Positions 12,281 to 19,931 of a DNA stretch of 30,679 nucleotides are shown here, in pieces; position 1 is the stretch's first letter, and each line of letters opens with the position of its first letter. The notes below the pieces were generated by a model. The model had not been told where the DNA came from and ran no database searches. It worked only from the letters and a program-made list of their open reading frames with translations. The position numbers and the translations under genes are program-made. This DNA is from a virus: positions 1 to 30,679 of IMG/VR virus record IMGVR_UViG_3300002483_000030. One strand, given 5' to 3'.

Positions 12281-12682
12281 CTACACTTCAGCGAAGTAGC
12301 CTTCATCAATAAGACGTTTTCTATAGAACCTAAAGATTCTAAGAGGATCCTGTCTCGTTGACAAACAACCATTCTTCACTGCTAGTGCAACACAATCTTG
12401 CGCTGTAAAGCTAGAAGAGTCAAGCTCTTCTTTCTTCGCGTCAGCGACCGTATCGACCAAAGCCAGTAACTGAGCTGTAGTTTTATCTACATTCTCAGGA
12501 TATTTGCCCGTATATTTGTACAATTTACGGACTGATCCTTTCCCAGTCGTAGTAGGTTGAGGAACTATTGTTCCCACTTTGCCACTACCGTTAGTCTTAG
12601 CTTTCGCTTTGACTGGGGCTTTTTTAGCAGAGACTTTCTTAGCGGGTGTTTTTACACTCGCCGCAGATAATGCTTGTGCCAT
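12281..12682 (-). CDS. Protein with histone H1-like Lys/Ala/Pro tail and C-terminal domain
   Basis: I place the start at the ATG at 12682 (MAQALSAASVKTPAKKVSAK), which has GAAAGGAGAAATAGAT before it. Residues about 10-35 are built of PAKK/KAKAK-type repeats like bacterial and phage histone H1-like proteins. Residues about 60-133 form a folded domain with two helices and a basic stretch (DPLRIFRFYRKRLIDEGYF) that resembles a winged-helix DNA-binding end. I infer a DNA-binding, possibly nucleoid or transcription-modulating role. It is the sole gene directly after the promoter at 12761-12789. Confidence 0.72.
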   Translation of the reverse strand: MAQALSAASVKTPAKKVSAKKAPVKAKAKTNGSGKVGTIVPQPTTTGKGSVRKLYKYTGKYPENVDKTTAQLLALVDTVADAKKEELDSSSFTAQDCVALAVKNGCLSTRQDPLRIFRFYRKRLIDEGYFAEV

Positions 12683-12760
12683 ATCTATTTCTCCTTTCTT
12701 CTTTCTACACACACATCTTTCGATGCAACCTTATCTACCTTGTAGTAGAACATAGTAAGT

Positions 12761-12789
12761 ACTTTACTTGAGAATAACCTAAGAGTAAA
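12761..12789 (-). promoter_or_regulatory. Early promoter with palindromic -35/-10 (TTTACT-17-TAAAGT)
   Basis: Minus strand GTGCTTTACTCT with TTTACT (12789-12784), 17 bases, TAAAGT (12766-12761). CTTTACTCT is opposed by CAAGTAAAG across an 11-base spacer. A leader of about 75 bases separates it from the H1-like gene. Confidence 0.62.
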
Positions 12790-12792
12790 GCA

Positions 12793-13014
12793 CTAAACCG
12801 AACGCTTATCAAACTCAGGATCCTGTGTGATATATTCACTTTTTGGACCATGTAGACGCTCATTACCAATAGCTATCGCTTCTTTTAGTTCTATAGTCAT
12901 ATCTTCTGGTCGAATACATTCAACCGTTTCTATTAACATAGAGTCGAGAGCCTCGCGTAAGTCATTAATCTCTGATAAAAGTTTTATCTTCCACAGTGTT
13001 TCTGCTTCAGACAT
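12793..13014 (-). CDS. Unknown acidic helical protein, 73 aa
   Basis: Acidic and helical (begins MSEAETLWKIKLLSEINDLR). Its ATG overlaps the stop of the gene before it (TAATG). It ends 4 bases before the promoter at 12761-12789. Not recognised. Confidence 0.66.
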   Translation of the reverse strand: MSEAETLWKIKLLSEINDLREALDSMLIETVECIRPEDMTIELKEAIAIGNERLHGPKSEYITQDPEFDKRSV

Positions 13015-13310
13015 TACTCAGTCCTCCACACTCGAACACCTGATATCTCGTTTTCTAATCTCGTACGTAATATAAATTTACGTTCAGGATCTTGACGTTT
13101 ACCAAACGTTCTTGAAGCTTGTGATAAACGATTTTTAAGCCTATCGGCGTTGTCGCCTTCAGGTACAGTTATAAAGAAAGAATCGCCAACCTTCATTTTA
13201 CCGAACGGATATTTGACATTCGCTCTTCTATCTTCGGGCAATGGAACATTGCCTTGTATTAATATACCTGTCTCTTCATCGAGACCAATTTTCATTTCAA
13301 TCTCACCCAT
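13014..13310 (-). CDS. Small conserved phage protein (YPF...VGDSF...RVWR type)
   Basis: The core reads YPFGKMKVGDSFFITVPEG (about residues 34-52), then a helix with RLKNRLSQASRTFGKR, and ends KFILRTRLENEISGVRVWRTE. This is the pattern of a small, widespread phage/plasmid family of unknown function (beta sheet plus helix, sometimes taken as DNA-binding). AGGAG stands 10 bases before the ATG. It follows the DUF932 gene and the 80-aa gene in the same transcript. Confidence 0.74.
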   Translation of the reverse strand: MGEIEMKIGLDEETGILIQGNVPLPEDRRANVKYPFGKMKVGDSFFITVPEGDNADRLKNRLSQASRTFGKRQDPERKFILRTRLENEISGVRVWRTE

Positions 13311-13311
13311 A

Positions 13312-13554
13312 TTAATTTAACTCCTTATCATTTGTAGGAACAACGTGTAGGATATTTCGTTCTTCCATATAGTTTTTCCAAAACATCAGGATAAGGGATG
13401 GATCATCCACCCCCACAAGTTCCTGACAACCTTGAGCAATCATCGTATCGGATACTACACGAGCCAGTTCGTCATGTCCTGACTCGTATAATGCCGACCA
13501 GACTATACCCAATACATCCGCGTCCAGCGTGTACTTTTGAGGGTTATCTGCCAT
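13312..13554 (-). CDS. Unknown 80-aa protein
   Basis: Acidic alpha-helical protein (begins MADNPQKYTLDADVLGIVWS). Coupled to the DUF932 gene by TAATG overlap. Not recognised. Confidence 0.66.
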   Translation of the reverse strand: MADNPQKYTLDADVLGIVWSALYESGHDELARVVSDTMIAQGCQELVGVDDPSLILMFWKNYMEERNILHVVPTNDKELN

Positions 13555-14588
13555 TAAGCCACCTTCGCGTATTTAACAGCAAGGTCTAGGGCTTTCGATT
13601 TACGAAGTGCTCCTGCACCGAACCATGCACTATGTAGCGCGTTGCCTTCGGTATGGGACTCACGTAAGTGGTCTTCTACGTAGGTAACTGCATTTAGTGC
13701 ACCCCACCACGTACCTTTGGAAGACTTCAGGTTTGCACCTGGTTGTTGCTCAAGAGCATCAACTACAAGTCTAGGATAGGCGTTAAACCTATCAACTAAA
13801 GGTTCGAGTTCACCAACAACTTTCCCTTGGTCTTTTAGTTTCAGCTCGTGCTGATACTCATCGTAAGTGGTAGGTTGGTATAGCTCAGTAATAAACTCAA
13901 GCACATTAGAGTGTTTAGCTTTCTGTTTAGAAAGATACTCAGCCGCTTGTTTAAACTCAGCCATTCTGCCTGCAGATAGTCCTAACGCCTCTTCAGCACT
14001 TTGCATAACATCGTCATCAAAGGCTTTTATATGAGGCATACGGAAAGATGCTGTACCGCCCATACCTAGAGCAAATGTAAGCGTATTGTTACATACAACT
14101 CTAATAGGTGTAAGCTTGATAGTCATCGATCTACCTACAACGTGTGGTTGGTTAAAAAGAAGATAACCTTTAATCTCGTCACCACCAACGAGTTCGAAGT
14201 CTTCAGAGATTTTAGCTAAACCCCAAACTTCCTTACCGTCTTTTAAACTGCCCGCAGTTTCCATAGTCATATGACCAGCTTCTGTAAAGCGTTTAAAAAA
14301 CTTAAATACATCTTCATTTTGGATCGGAACGTAGTCGTTACCGCAATGACTTAGTACTTGGTTATCAGAATCACGAACAATGTGGAATGTATTAGGTGCT
14401 TGTATAAGCCCCACATCTTCGCTCCATTCAGGCGCGTCTAGCGTATAACTAGGACGTTTACTAACAGTCCAGTCAAGCTTTGCCGCTTCCTGCATTTGTA
14501 ATGGCGTTAGGTCGTTAGATACCTCGACACCCAATCCGTGCCAAGGCTTATCTCCCGTCCAAGCCATAGTTTCTACTTCATGTGCCAT
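13554..14588 (-). CDS. DUF932 / phage-plasmid-like protein
   Basis: A 344-aa member of the DUF932 (TIGR03299 'phage/plasmid-like') family: typical opening with MAWTGDKPWHGLGVEV (about residues 8-23), LSHCGNDYVPIQNEDVFKFF in the first third, VVGRSMTIKLTPIRVVCNNTLTFAL in the middle and GTWWGALNAVTYVEDHLRES near the end. The family is common on phages and plasmids beside replication genes, and its role is not established. First gene after the promoter at 14645-14673, with AAAGGAGAAATAT. Full length. Confidence 0.86.
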   Translation of the reverse strand: MAHEVETMAWTGDKPWHGLGVEVSNDLTPLQMQEAAKLDWTVSKRPSYTLDAPEWSEDVGLIQAPNTFHIVRDSDNQVLSHCGNDYVPIQNEDVFKFFKRFTEAGHMTMETAGSLKDGKEVWGLAKISEDFELVGGDEIKGYLLFNQPHVVGRSMTIKLTPIRVVCNNTLTFALGMGGTASFRMPHIKAFDDDVMQSAEEALGLSAGRMAEFKQAAEYLSKQKAKHSNVLEFITELYQPTTYDEYQHELKLKDQGKVVGELEPLVDRFNAYPRLVVDALEQQPGANLKSSKGTWWGALNAVTYVEDHLRESHTEGNALHSAWFGAGALRKSKALDLAVKYAKVA

Positions 14589-14644
14589 ATATTTCTCCTT
14601 TCTTATTGCACGTTAATGATCGTAGCTGTTAAGCTACGCCGTAT

Positions 14645-14673
14645 ATTAAATAGTACACGGCTACGAAAGTAAA
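14645..14673 (-). promoter_or_regulatory. Early promoter (TTTACT-17-TTTAAT)
   Basis: Minus strand CTGCTTTACTTT with TTTACT (14673-14668), 17 bases, TTTAAT (14650-14645). The -35 lies inside the last codons of the nuclease gene. A perfect 6-bp hairpin CGTAGC/GCTACG with a 6-base loop follows in the leader of the DUF932 gene. Confidence 0.68.
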
Positions 14674-15050
14674 GCAGTATAAAGAGCATCCCATTCGTAA
14701 GGAATATCCAGAGTTAACAGACTATCAGATTTATAACCATTTTTAACGAGTTCTTGAGCACGTTCGATACCATCGACATGAAAGAGCTTTATTTGATTGT
14801 TTTTCCGAGCGAGTACGAACACCTGACCACCGTGCATTGCACGTTTAGAAAGCCAAGCGACTTGCATTGGACGTAGAGTGAGTGAGTTACCTGAGTGTAT
14901 TTCTTTTAGTTCAATCCAGAACTCTTTGCCTTTAGCACAACCGTTAACGTCAGGTACACCAGAACCTGTCATCCCTGTTTCGATACGTTGCCAATGTACT
15001 TCTTTTATATTGTCTCTAAGTAGAGCCCATAGATTTTTTTCTTTGGACAT
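14661..15050 (-). CDS. VRR-NUC-type nuclease
   Basis: A 129-aa PD-(D/E)XK enzyme: GMTGSGVPDVNGCAKGKEFWIELKE (about residues 26-50) supplies the G-x-PD and E-x-K catalytic pattern, and LRPMQVAWLSKRAMHGG the following Q-x-x-W helix typical of VRR-NUC and phage Holliday-junction-type nucleases. It probably cuts structured DNA during replication or recombination. It overlaps the end of the Zn-finger gene by 35 bases. Confidence 0.84.
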   Translation of the reverse strand: MSKEKNLWALLRDNIKEVHWQRIETGMTGSGVPDVNGCAKGKEFWIELKEIHSGNSLTLRPMQVAWLSKRAMHGGQVFVLARKNNQIKLFHVDGIERAQELVKNGYKSDSLLTLDIPYEWDALYTALLS

Positions 15051-15795
15051 TATCTAATATCTCCGCGATTGATTTACCACTTTTTGTTTTCATGGGGGCT
15101 ATAGTAGCGAATCCTGGATTCTCTATTTCTGCTTCCGTCGGCATTGTTTCTTTAGGTATCTCCCCTCGTCTTACTTGGTGGTGTTGTAGTATTTTTAAAT
15201 CAAAATTGTGATACCTTACGCTACTTAATCTTGTAAGCCCTAATTGTTCTCTGCGGTGATTTTTTAAAATTTTTGCTTCCCAGTAACGTTTACCACTATA
15301 TTTGGCTTTCGCTCTTTTTTCATACCTAGCTTTAGTGAGGGAATATTCACTGCGTAAAATTTGATGTAAGTCATCTACGTCTTCATGGATTGAACAACTA
15401 TATCCATAATTTTCTTCTAAAGCACATTCCGAGTAGAGTTCCGCTTGAGCTAGTATTTCAGGCGGAACATAATATTCTCCATAAGTGCCTGATTGTTCGT
15501 GGTAATTCTTTTCCGTAAGGTCAGTAATAGAAAAAGGATTTTTATTTAAGTCATACTGATATTGTTGTTTACATTCATTGTCACAAAACAGTTGAGCTTT
15601 CTTAATTGCTACGAAAGTTTTATAACAATGTTCGCAAGATCTTTCTTCTGCAAATTTTTCTGTGGTATTGTTTTTATCTTTTCTTTTCTTATATTTACGA
15701 GTATTTACCCAAGGTTCACGAGGTTTGGGAAATGTGATATTCCCTAGAAAAGGTAGCATTTCTAGTAGAGTAAACAAACCTTTTATCTGAGCCAT
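15016..15795 (-). CDS. Unknown protein with four-cysteine zinc finger
   Basis: A 259-aa protein if started at 15795 (MAQIKGLFTLLEMLPFLGNI, TGATG overlap with the gene before); an ATG at 15810 with AGGA upstream is equally possible. After a basic linker (RKYKKRKDKN) there is CEHCYKTF...LFCDNECKQQY (about residues 53-80), a treble-clef/HNH-like zinc knuckle. Residues 120-215 are helical and basic, with RYWEAKILKNHRREQLGL and RYHNFDLKILQHHQVRRGEI. No HNH histidine-asparagine core is obvious. A DNA- or RNA-binding role near the polymerase is inferred. Confidence 0.7.
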   Translation of the reverse strand: MAQIKGLFTLLEMLPFLGNITFPKPREPWVNTRKYKKRKDKNNTTEKFAEERSCEHCYKTFVAIKKAQLFCDNECKQQYQYDLNKNPFSITDLTEKNYHEQSGTYGEYYVPPEILAQAELYSECALEENYGYSCSIHEDVDDLHQILRSEYSLTKARYEKRAKAKYSGKRYWEAKILKNHRREQLGLTRLSSVRYHNFDLKILQHHQVRRGEIPKETMPTEAEIENPGFATIAPMKTKSGKSIAEILDNVQRKKSMGST

Positions 15796-16139
15796 CAGAA
15801 CATATCCCATCCTGTATGCGGCGCTACTTTTTTATTATTACCAATCACTCGTATCTTATTATCTTCTAGCCATTCATTAAAAGCTAATCGAGTTTGTTCT
15901 TTGTCTTTATAAGTAGTGTAGAGTTCAGACCATTTATCTCTAGCGAGCTTTACCCCGTAATAATAATCACCGTTACCGAGTTTGCACCTAGTAATGATCT
16001 GCCACATACGTTGTTTAGTTACGTCATATTCTTCCCCTAGTTGTTCTAAGGTTAGTTCATCTTCCGATAACCACTTATCGTAGATAGACCTATAACGTAC
16101 TGCGTTTTCATCTGCTTTTTGTTTTGAGATTCCTCTCAT
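15795..16139 (-). CDS. Helix-turn-helix protein (sigma region 4-like)
   Basis: A 114-aa protein. Residues about 29-54 (LTLEQLGEEYDVTKQRMWQIIT) match the helix-turn-helix of sigma factor region 4 or small phage transcription regulators: LEQLGEEYDVTKQRMWQI has the positions of 'tleEIGeelgvSrqrVrQI'. The rest is helical and basic/aromatic. It starts within the stop of the polymerase gene (1-base overlap). It could be a regulator acting on the phage's own promoters, but that is inference. Confidence 0.7.
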   Translation of the reverse strand: MRGISKQKADENAVRYRSIYDKWLSEDELTLEQLGEEYDVTKQRMWQIITRCKLGNGDYYYGVKLARDKWSELYTTYKDKEQTRLAFNEWLEDNKIRVIGNNKKVAPHTGWDMF

Positions 16140-17998
16140 TATATTTCCTCCGTTTCACCCCAGTTTGGACCGAGTTCAGTATCTACTACAAGGGGAACAG
16201 CAAGTTCTACACAGTTTTCCATAATTCTTGAAACCTTCGCTGCTTGTTCATCATCTTGTATAGATATGTCCACCTCGTCGTGAACCTGTACGTGAGGAAC
16301 TATTCCTTCCTCCCACAGTCCGAGCATCGCTAACTTTGTCATATCAGCTGCCGAACCTTGAATCAGTCTATTAAGGGCTTTATATGTATAAGACCTCTTT
16401 AGAACGTCTCCGTATTTTTCTCTAGCCTCTTCCAATGGCAACGGTACGCTTTTATCGTACTTATGTTCCCATAGGTCGAAGTGACACCTTCTTCCCGCAA
16501 GTGTTCGTATATATCCCCTATCCATAGCTACTCGAGCACATTGATCCTGCAGTCCTTTTATAAAAGGAACTTTCTCATGGTATTGACCGAGTAAAACCTC
16601 TGCTTCCGCATCATCTAAACCAAGCTCCCGTACGAGCTTAGATTTACCCATTCCATAACTAAGTCCTAGATTAATATTTTTAGCCTGTTTACGCGGTATT
16701 TTAGCCATATCCGCTACTATCTGGTGGAAGTCTGCGTTCTTATCTGTATAGGCGTTTACGGCGTCCCTAGCGCCTATTAAATTCATCAGGTTAGCGTAGT
16801 GTACAGTAAGTCTAGGTTCTTGTTGTGAGTAATCGAACACACCCCACTGACAGCCTTCCTCAGGAACAAAGATAGAGCGAATTAAATTACCTATCTCTGG
16901 ATCACGTGCAGGCACTTGTTGTAGATTAGGATTACTATAACTAAACCGACCACTAACCGTGCCGCCCGCATCGTTACGTAGAGGATGAGCTTCTGCGTGT
17001 ATTCTTCCTTCTACCGCATGTTCTGATATCATCTTTTCAATAAACGTAGTCCTAGCTTTATTTAATTTCCTTGCCTGTACTATCATCTTAGGAAGCTCGT
17101 GTTCGTGGCTTTCTAACCACTGTCTTTGGAAACTAGCCATACCCTTTTCGGTTCTAGGATAGGGTAGATTGTTTTTATCGAATACTTTTTGTAGAGAGGC
17201 ATTAGCCCATAGATTTACATCTTCTCCGTATTTACGTTTTATTTCGACTAATAGTTTTTGTTCTTTTAACGATAGATCCTTACTGATCTGATCTGCTTTT
17301 TCTTCATCCACTCTAACGCCGCGCCACCTCATCTCAATAAGTAAGGGGATTAGACTGCATTCTAGGTCGTAGATTTGTTCTAAATTTTGTTCTTGTATCT
17401 CTAGTTTTAGTTTCTCATATAACTTCAATGTCAAAGCTGCATCTTGTTCACCATATGGTCCAACATACTTAGAATTAAGTTTATACATTTCTGACTTAGG
17501 GTTGATGCCCCAAGCCAAGGCAGCGTCTTGCAATAAAGACTCATCTTTCTTTTCGCCACAATATAGATGCCCTAATGAATCGAGAGAGTAAGAGTATCGG
17601 TTTTCATCTACGATTGGAGCAGCAAACATAGTGTCAAGGATTTTACCCTTTACGTCTACTCCCTCTCTTCTCAACCACCCAACATCATAAAGTGCGTTAT
17701 GAAAGATTACTTCCCTCTTCGTAGAAGATAGAGTATTTTTCACCCACCGCAAAACAACTGCCTCGTCAAGGTTGCCACCGCCTTCATGACGAATCGGAAA
17801 GTAGCCTTTCCAATCTTTAGTGGCAACGCCCACTCCAACTATATGACCTCTGTTCGTAGCCCATCCTGGACCTGACGTTAGGAGATGAGGATCATACGTT
17901 TCTAAGTCTACAGCGATACGCTCGTTATCTGCAAACTTAGGAAAGATCTCTGGTATTGACCAGTCGCTTTCTGGAGCGAACATAGGGGACTGTTGCAT
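16139..17998 (-). CDS. polA: DNA polymerase, family A, with 3'-5' exonuclease
   Basis: The replicative polymerase of the phage, 619 aa. Exonuclease: VDLETYD (D31, E33), HNALYD (N101, D105) and YGEQD (Y182, D186), so the DEDDy set is intact. Polymerase: RFSYSNPNLQQVPAR near 351, motif A FDYSQQEPR (D389, E394), motif B RKQAKNINLGLSYG (R436, K440, Y448), motif C VHDEVD (H573, D574, E575). No 5'-nuclease domain is present. The residue equivalent to Phe762 of E. coli Pol I is Leu444, a variant frequent in virioplankton and affecting nucleotide discrimination. It sits between a basic small protein and the HTH gene with overlapping ends. Confidence 0.96.
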   Translation of the reverse strand: MQQSPMFAPESDWSIPEIFPKFADNERIAVDLETYDPHLLTSGPGWATNRGHIVGVGVATKDWKGYFPIRHEGGGNLDEAVVLRWVKNTLSSTKREVIFHNALYDVGWLRREGVDVKGKILDTMFAAPIVDENRYSYSLDSLGHLYCGEKKDESLLQDAALAWGINPKSEMYKLNSKYVGPYGEQDAALTLKLYEKLKLEIQEQNLEQIYDLECSLIPLLIEMRWRGVRVDEEKADQISKDLSLKEQKLLVEIKRKYGEDVNLWANASLQKVFDKNNLPYPRTEKGMASFQRQWLESHEHELPKMIVQARKLNKARTTFIEKMISEHAVEGRIHAEAHPLRNDAGGTVSGRFSYSNPNLQQVPARDPEIGNLIRSIFVPEEGCQWGVFDYSQQEPRLTVHYANLMNLIGARDAVNAYTDKNADFHQIVADMAKIPRKQAKNINLGLSYGMGKSKLVRELGLDDAEAEVLLGQYHEKVPFIKGLQDQCARVAMDRGYIRTLAGRRCHFDLWEHKYDKSVPLPLEEAREKYGDVLKRSYTYKALNRLIQGSAADMTKLAMLGLWEEGIVPHVQVHDEVDISIQDDEQAAKVSRIMENCVELAVPLVVDTELGPNWGETEEI

Positions 17999-18345
17999 TA
18001 TTTCTTTTTAGTCCTAACTACTTTTACGACTTTTTTCTTAGGTTTTGACTTAGGTGCTTTACCACCAACCCAAGCTTCGTTAACGTCAGGCGTAGACTTA
18101 TCGTCTGCCTTATACGTTCCCTTCTTAGTCCTAGCCCTTTTTGGTTTCGGGGCTTCTTTAACTACTTCGGCTTCCTCAAACTTTTGAAGTTCTACAGTTG
18201 CGTCTTTCATCTTTTCAGAAATAATATCTTCTTTCTTACTTTCTTGTGACAAGATATCTTTAGCTTGCTCGTAAGGGCTTTGACCCTTAGAGTCAGCTAC
18301 TATTGGTCTTGTTCGTTTTCTTCTGAACCAGTCGAACCATCCCAT
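17998..18345 (-). CDS. Unknown Lys-rich basic protein, 115 aa
   Basis: Starts MGWFDWFRRKRTRPIVADSK, then a helical part with acidic patches, and ends in a long lysine/proline-rich tail (GKAPKSKPKKKVVKVVRTKK). The aromatic/basic N-terminus may attach it to membrane or a partner; the tail suggests nucleic-acid binding. It overlaps the DUF1599-like gene by 46 bases and abuts polA. Not recognised. Confidence 0.65.
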   Translation of the reverse strand: MGWFDWFRRKRTRPIVADSKGQSPYEQAKDILSQESKKEDIISEKMKDATVELQKFEEAEVVKEAPKPKRARTKKGTYKADDKSTPDVNEAWVGGKAPKSKPKKKVVKVVRTKKK

Positions 18346-18662
18346 GACTCTTCCTCCATATTATTATTAACATCACCTGAGTTGTTAAGAATATACTCCT
18401 CAACAAGTATCAGATACCTACGTAAGTCACGGATATCGTCGAGTAAGCCAGCCTCACCTTTATAGACTTCTCCAGCTTCAAATACATCCCACCCATGCTT
18501 TTCAGCTTGGTGCTCGATCCTATCGAACTTACGTGCCAACATCATGAAAGCACCCACGCCACCGCGTCGCCTCCACGAATTCCCATATGACTCTTCAGCT
18601 TTTTTAAGAGCTTGCAAGTCTAACTGCGCGATATCGCGCATATTTTCCCACTTATTTTCCAT
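18300..18662 (-). CDS. DUF1599/Nmad1-like protein (nucleotide-modification associated)
   Basis: A 120-aa all-helical protein. Residues about 21-55 (LKKAEESYGNSWRRRGGVGA then FMMLARKFDRIEHQ) show the YGNSW...RGG.GAFMMLARK.DRIE pattern of small phage proteins that I place near DUF1599/Nmad1, a MazG-like all-alpha family proposed to act with nucleotide-modification enzymes. Then LLDDIRDLRRYLILVEEYIL, followed by an acidic Asn/Ser-rich tail. It overlaps the thymidylate synthase-family gene by 11 bases. Probable role: handling a modified nucleotide or its triphosphate; the family assignment is from memory of the motif. Confidence 0.65.
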   Translation of the reverse strand: MENKWENMRDIAQLDLQALKKAEESYGNSWRRRGGVGAFMMLARKFDRIEHQAEKHGWDVFEAGEVYKGEAGLLDDIRDLRRYLILVEEYILNNSGDVNNNMEEESWDGSTGSEENEQDQ

Positions 18663-19701
18663 CGTTTCCTCCTTCTGTTTTAAGTGTCCAAGATAAATCT
18701 CTCTTTTTAATCCAATCGAAACAGGCTGTCATCCAGTCGTTCGGTAGTATTTTCATTACTTCTCTATATGCTTTTATATAGTCTCTTTCCCTATGTGCGT
18801 TAAAAGTCTTAACCATTGGGACTGCTATATTTTTAAAAGCTGGATTCACCCACGTATCATCATCGTATGAAGCCATATCTTCAGGGATAATATGGAAAAA
18901 TCTATCTAGTTCCCAATCGAAAACTTTCGGGTCGGTAATGAAATTTGTATACGCGATACCATCTAACGCATCGTACGGGTTCTTTAAATTAGAATAGTTC
19001 CATGGGTCTATCTCCACGCCTTTTACTCTTTCCCATACTTCGTTATGGTATACGTGGAAACTATCGCTAACTTGCCTATACGTTCCCATATCTACTTTTA
19101 AATGAGCCGCTATATATTCTTGTAACATAGACATATGTACTGCGTTAGCGCCGTACGCTCCCCAAAGCATATCGTTAGAACGGTTACATACGGTCATATG
19201 TAATTGTTTATCTCTTATTTTGAAATAGATACTCGTATTACAAGGCACGTCTTTACTGTTTCTTCCAAGGTCTTTATTCGCATCCCACATCTGTAAAACG
19301 CAACGTCTATCTTCTGGATTAGTTTGTAACATTTCTATAACAGATTTAATCTGGTCTTTATGAAAATAACTGCGCCACCTCCAACCGTACGCCCCCCATA
19401 AAGTCTCTCCGTCATCAGAAAAGTTCTCCATAGACTTAACGTATCGAGTTAAAGGTGCTAAGTCTTTACGACCTGCAAGCATCCATAAGCCTTCTATAAA
19501 ATGGAAAAAAGGATTAGCATCTCGTATCTTAAGAAGTAATACTCTTTCCCATGGTTTTTCATAAACTGTTGTTACAGGTTCAAGTGCCTCGTATGTCGTT
19601 CCGTTTCTGCTTTCTTGCTCGCGGAAGTTACGAGGGTCTTGGAATAAATCCAATCCCAATAATAGAGCATCGTTTACATTTCTTGCTCGAATTACTTTCA
19701 T
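18652..19701 (-). CDS. Thymidylate synthase-family enzyme (TS or dUMP hydroxymethylase)
   Basis: A 349-aa folate-dependent pyrimidine C5-modifying enzyme. Seen: YGWRWRSY (about 105-112), PEDRR (R132, R133 of the phosphate site), catalytic Cys154 in DVPCNTS, NRSND (R174-D177) and FHVYHNE (H216, Y218). The loop carrying the nucleotide-selecting Asn177 of E. coli TS reads WGAYGANAV here, one residue longer, so Asn is shifted or replaced. His147 is Asn and the usual C-terminal APVAI is missing. It could therefore make dTMP or 5-hydroxymethyl-dUMP; its place beside a base-hypermodification gene favours the latter. dUMP comes from the dUTPase. Confidence 0.86.
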   Translation of the reverse strand: MKVIRARNVNDALLLGLDLFQDPRNFREQESRNGTTYEALEPVTTVYEKPWERVLLLKIRDANPFFHFIEGLWMLAGRKDLAPLTRYVKSMENFSDDGETLWGAYGWRWRSYFHKDQIKSVIEMLQTNPEDRRCVLQMWDANKDLGRNSKDVPCNTSIYFKIRDKQLHMTVCNRSNDMLWGAYGANAVHMSMLQEYIAAHLKVDMGTYRQVSDSFHVYHNEVWERVKGVEIDPWNYSNLKNPYDALDGIAYTNFITDPKVFDWELDRFFHIIPEDMASYDDDTWVNPAFKNIAVPMVKTFNAHRERDYIKAYREVMKILPNDWMTACFDWIKKRDLSWTLKTEGGNDGK

Positions 19702-19919
19702 ATCGAATCGTGGTACGCGCCTGTTATTTCATTGATTAAAAAATGTAACTGTTCATCAGTTAGTTGAGGTAGTTTCTTTTTTAAAAACGCTATAGCCATT
19801 TCATAGCTTGCTGGAACTTTCAAAAAGAACGCAACTTCTAAAAACTGTGTGTAGTATATATCTACTATATCGCCGTATTGATCTAATAGATCAATGGCTA
19901 CATCACTCATTCCGCTCAT
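19698..19919 (-). CDS. Unknown 73-aa protein in the modification group
   Basis: Acidic, helical (MSGMSDVAIDLLDQYGDIVD start, then KLPQLTDEQLHFLINEITGA). It ends in a 4-base overlap with the thymidylate synthase-family gene, so it is coupled to it. Ribosome binding site AAAGGAGAAAAC. Not recognised; could be a small partner of either neighbour. Confidence 0.62.
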   Translation of the reverse strand: MSGMSDVAIDLLDQYGDIVDIYYTQFLEVAFFLKVPASYEMAIAFLKKKLPQLTDEQLHFLINEITGAYHDSI

Positions 19920-19931
19920 GTTTTCTCCTTT

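Noticed and set aside
11998-12372. The longer 124-aa reading of the 54-aa gene.
   Set aside because: It would overlap the H1-like gene by 90 bases, pass through two hairpins and start without a ribosome binding site; the inner ATG at 12162 has GGGGAAA at proper distance.
15016-15795. HNH homing endonuclease for the four-cysteine protein.
   Set aside because: The cysteine pairs fit a zinc knuckle, but no His-Asn-His catalytic core is seen at the expected place and there is no sign of gene interruption.
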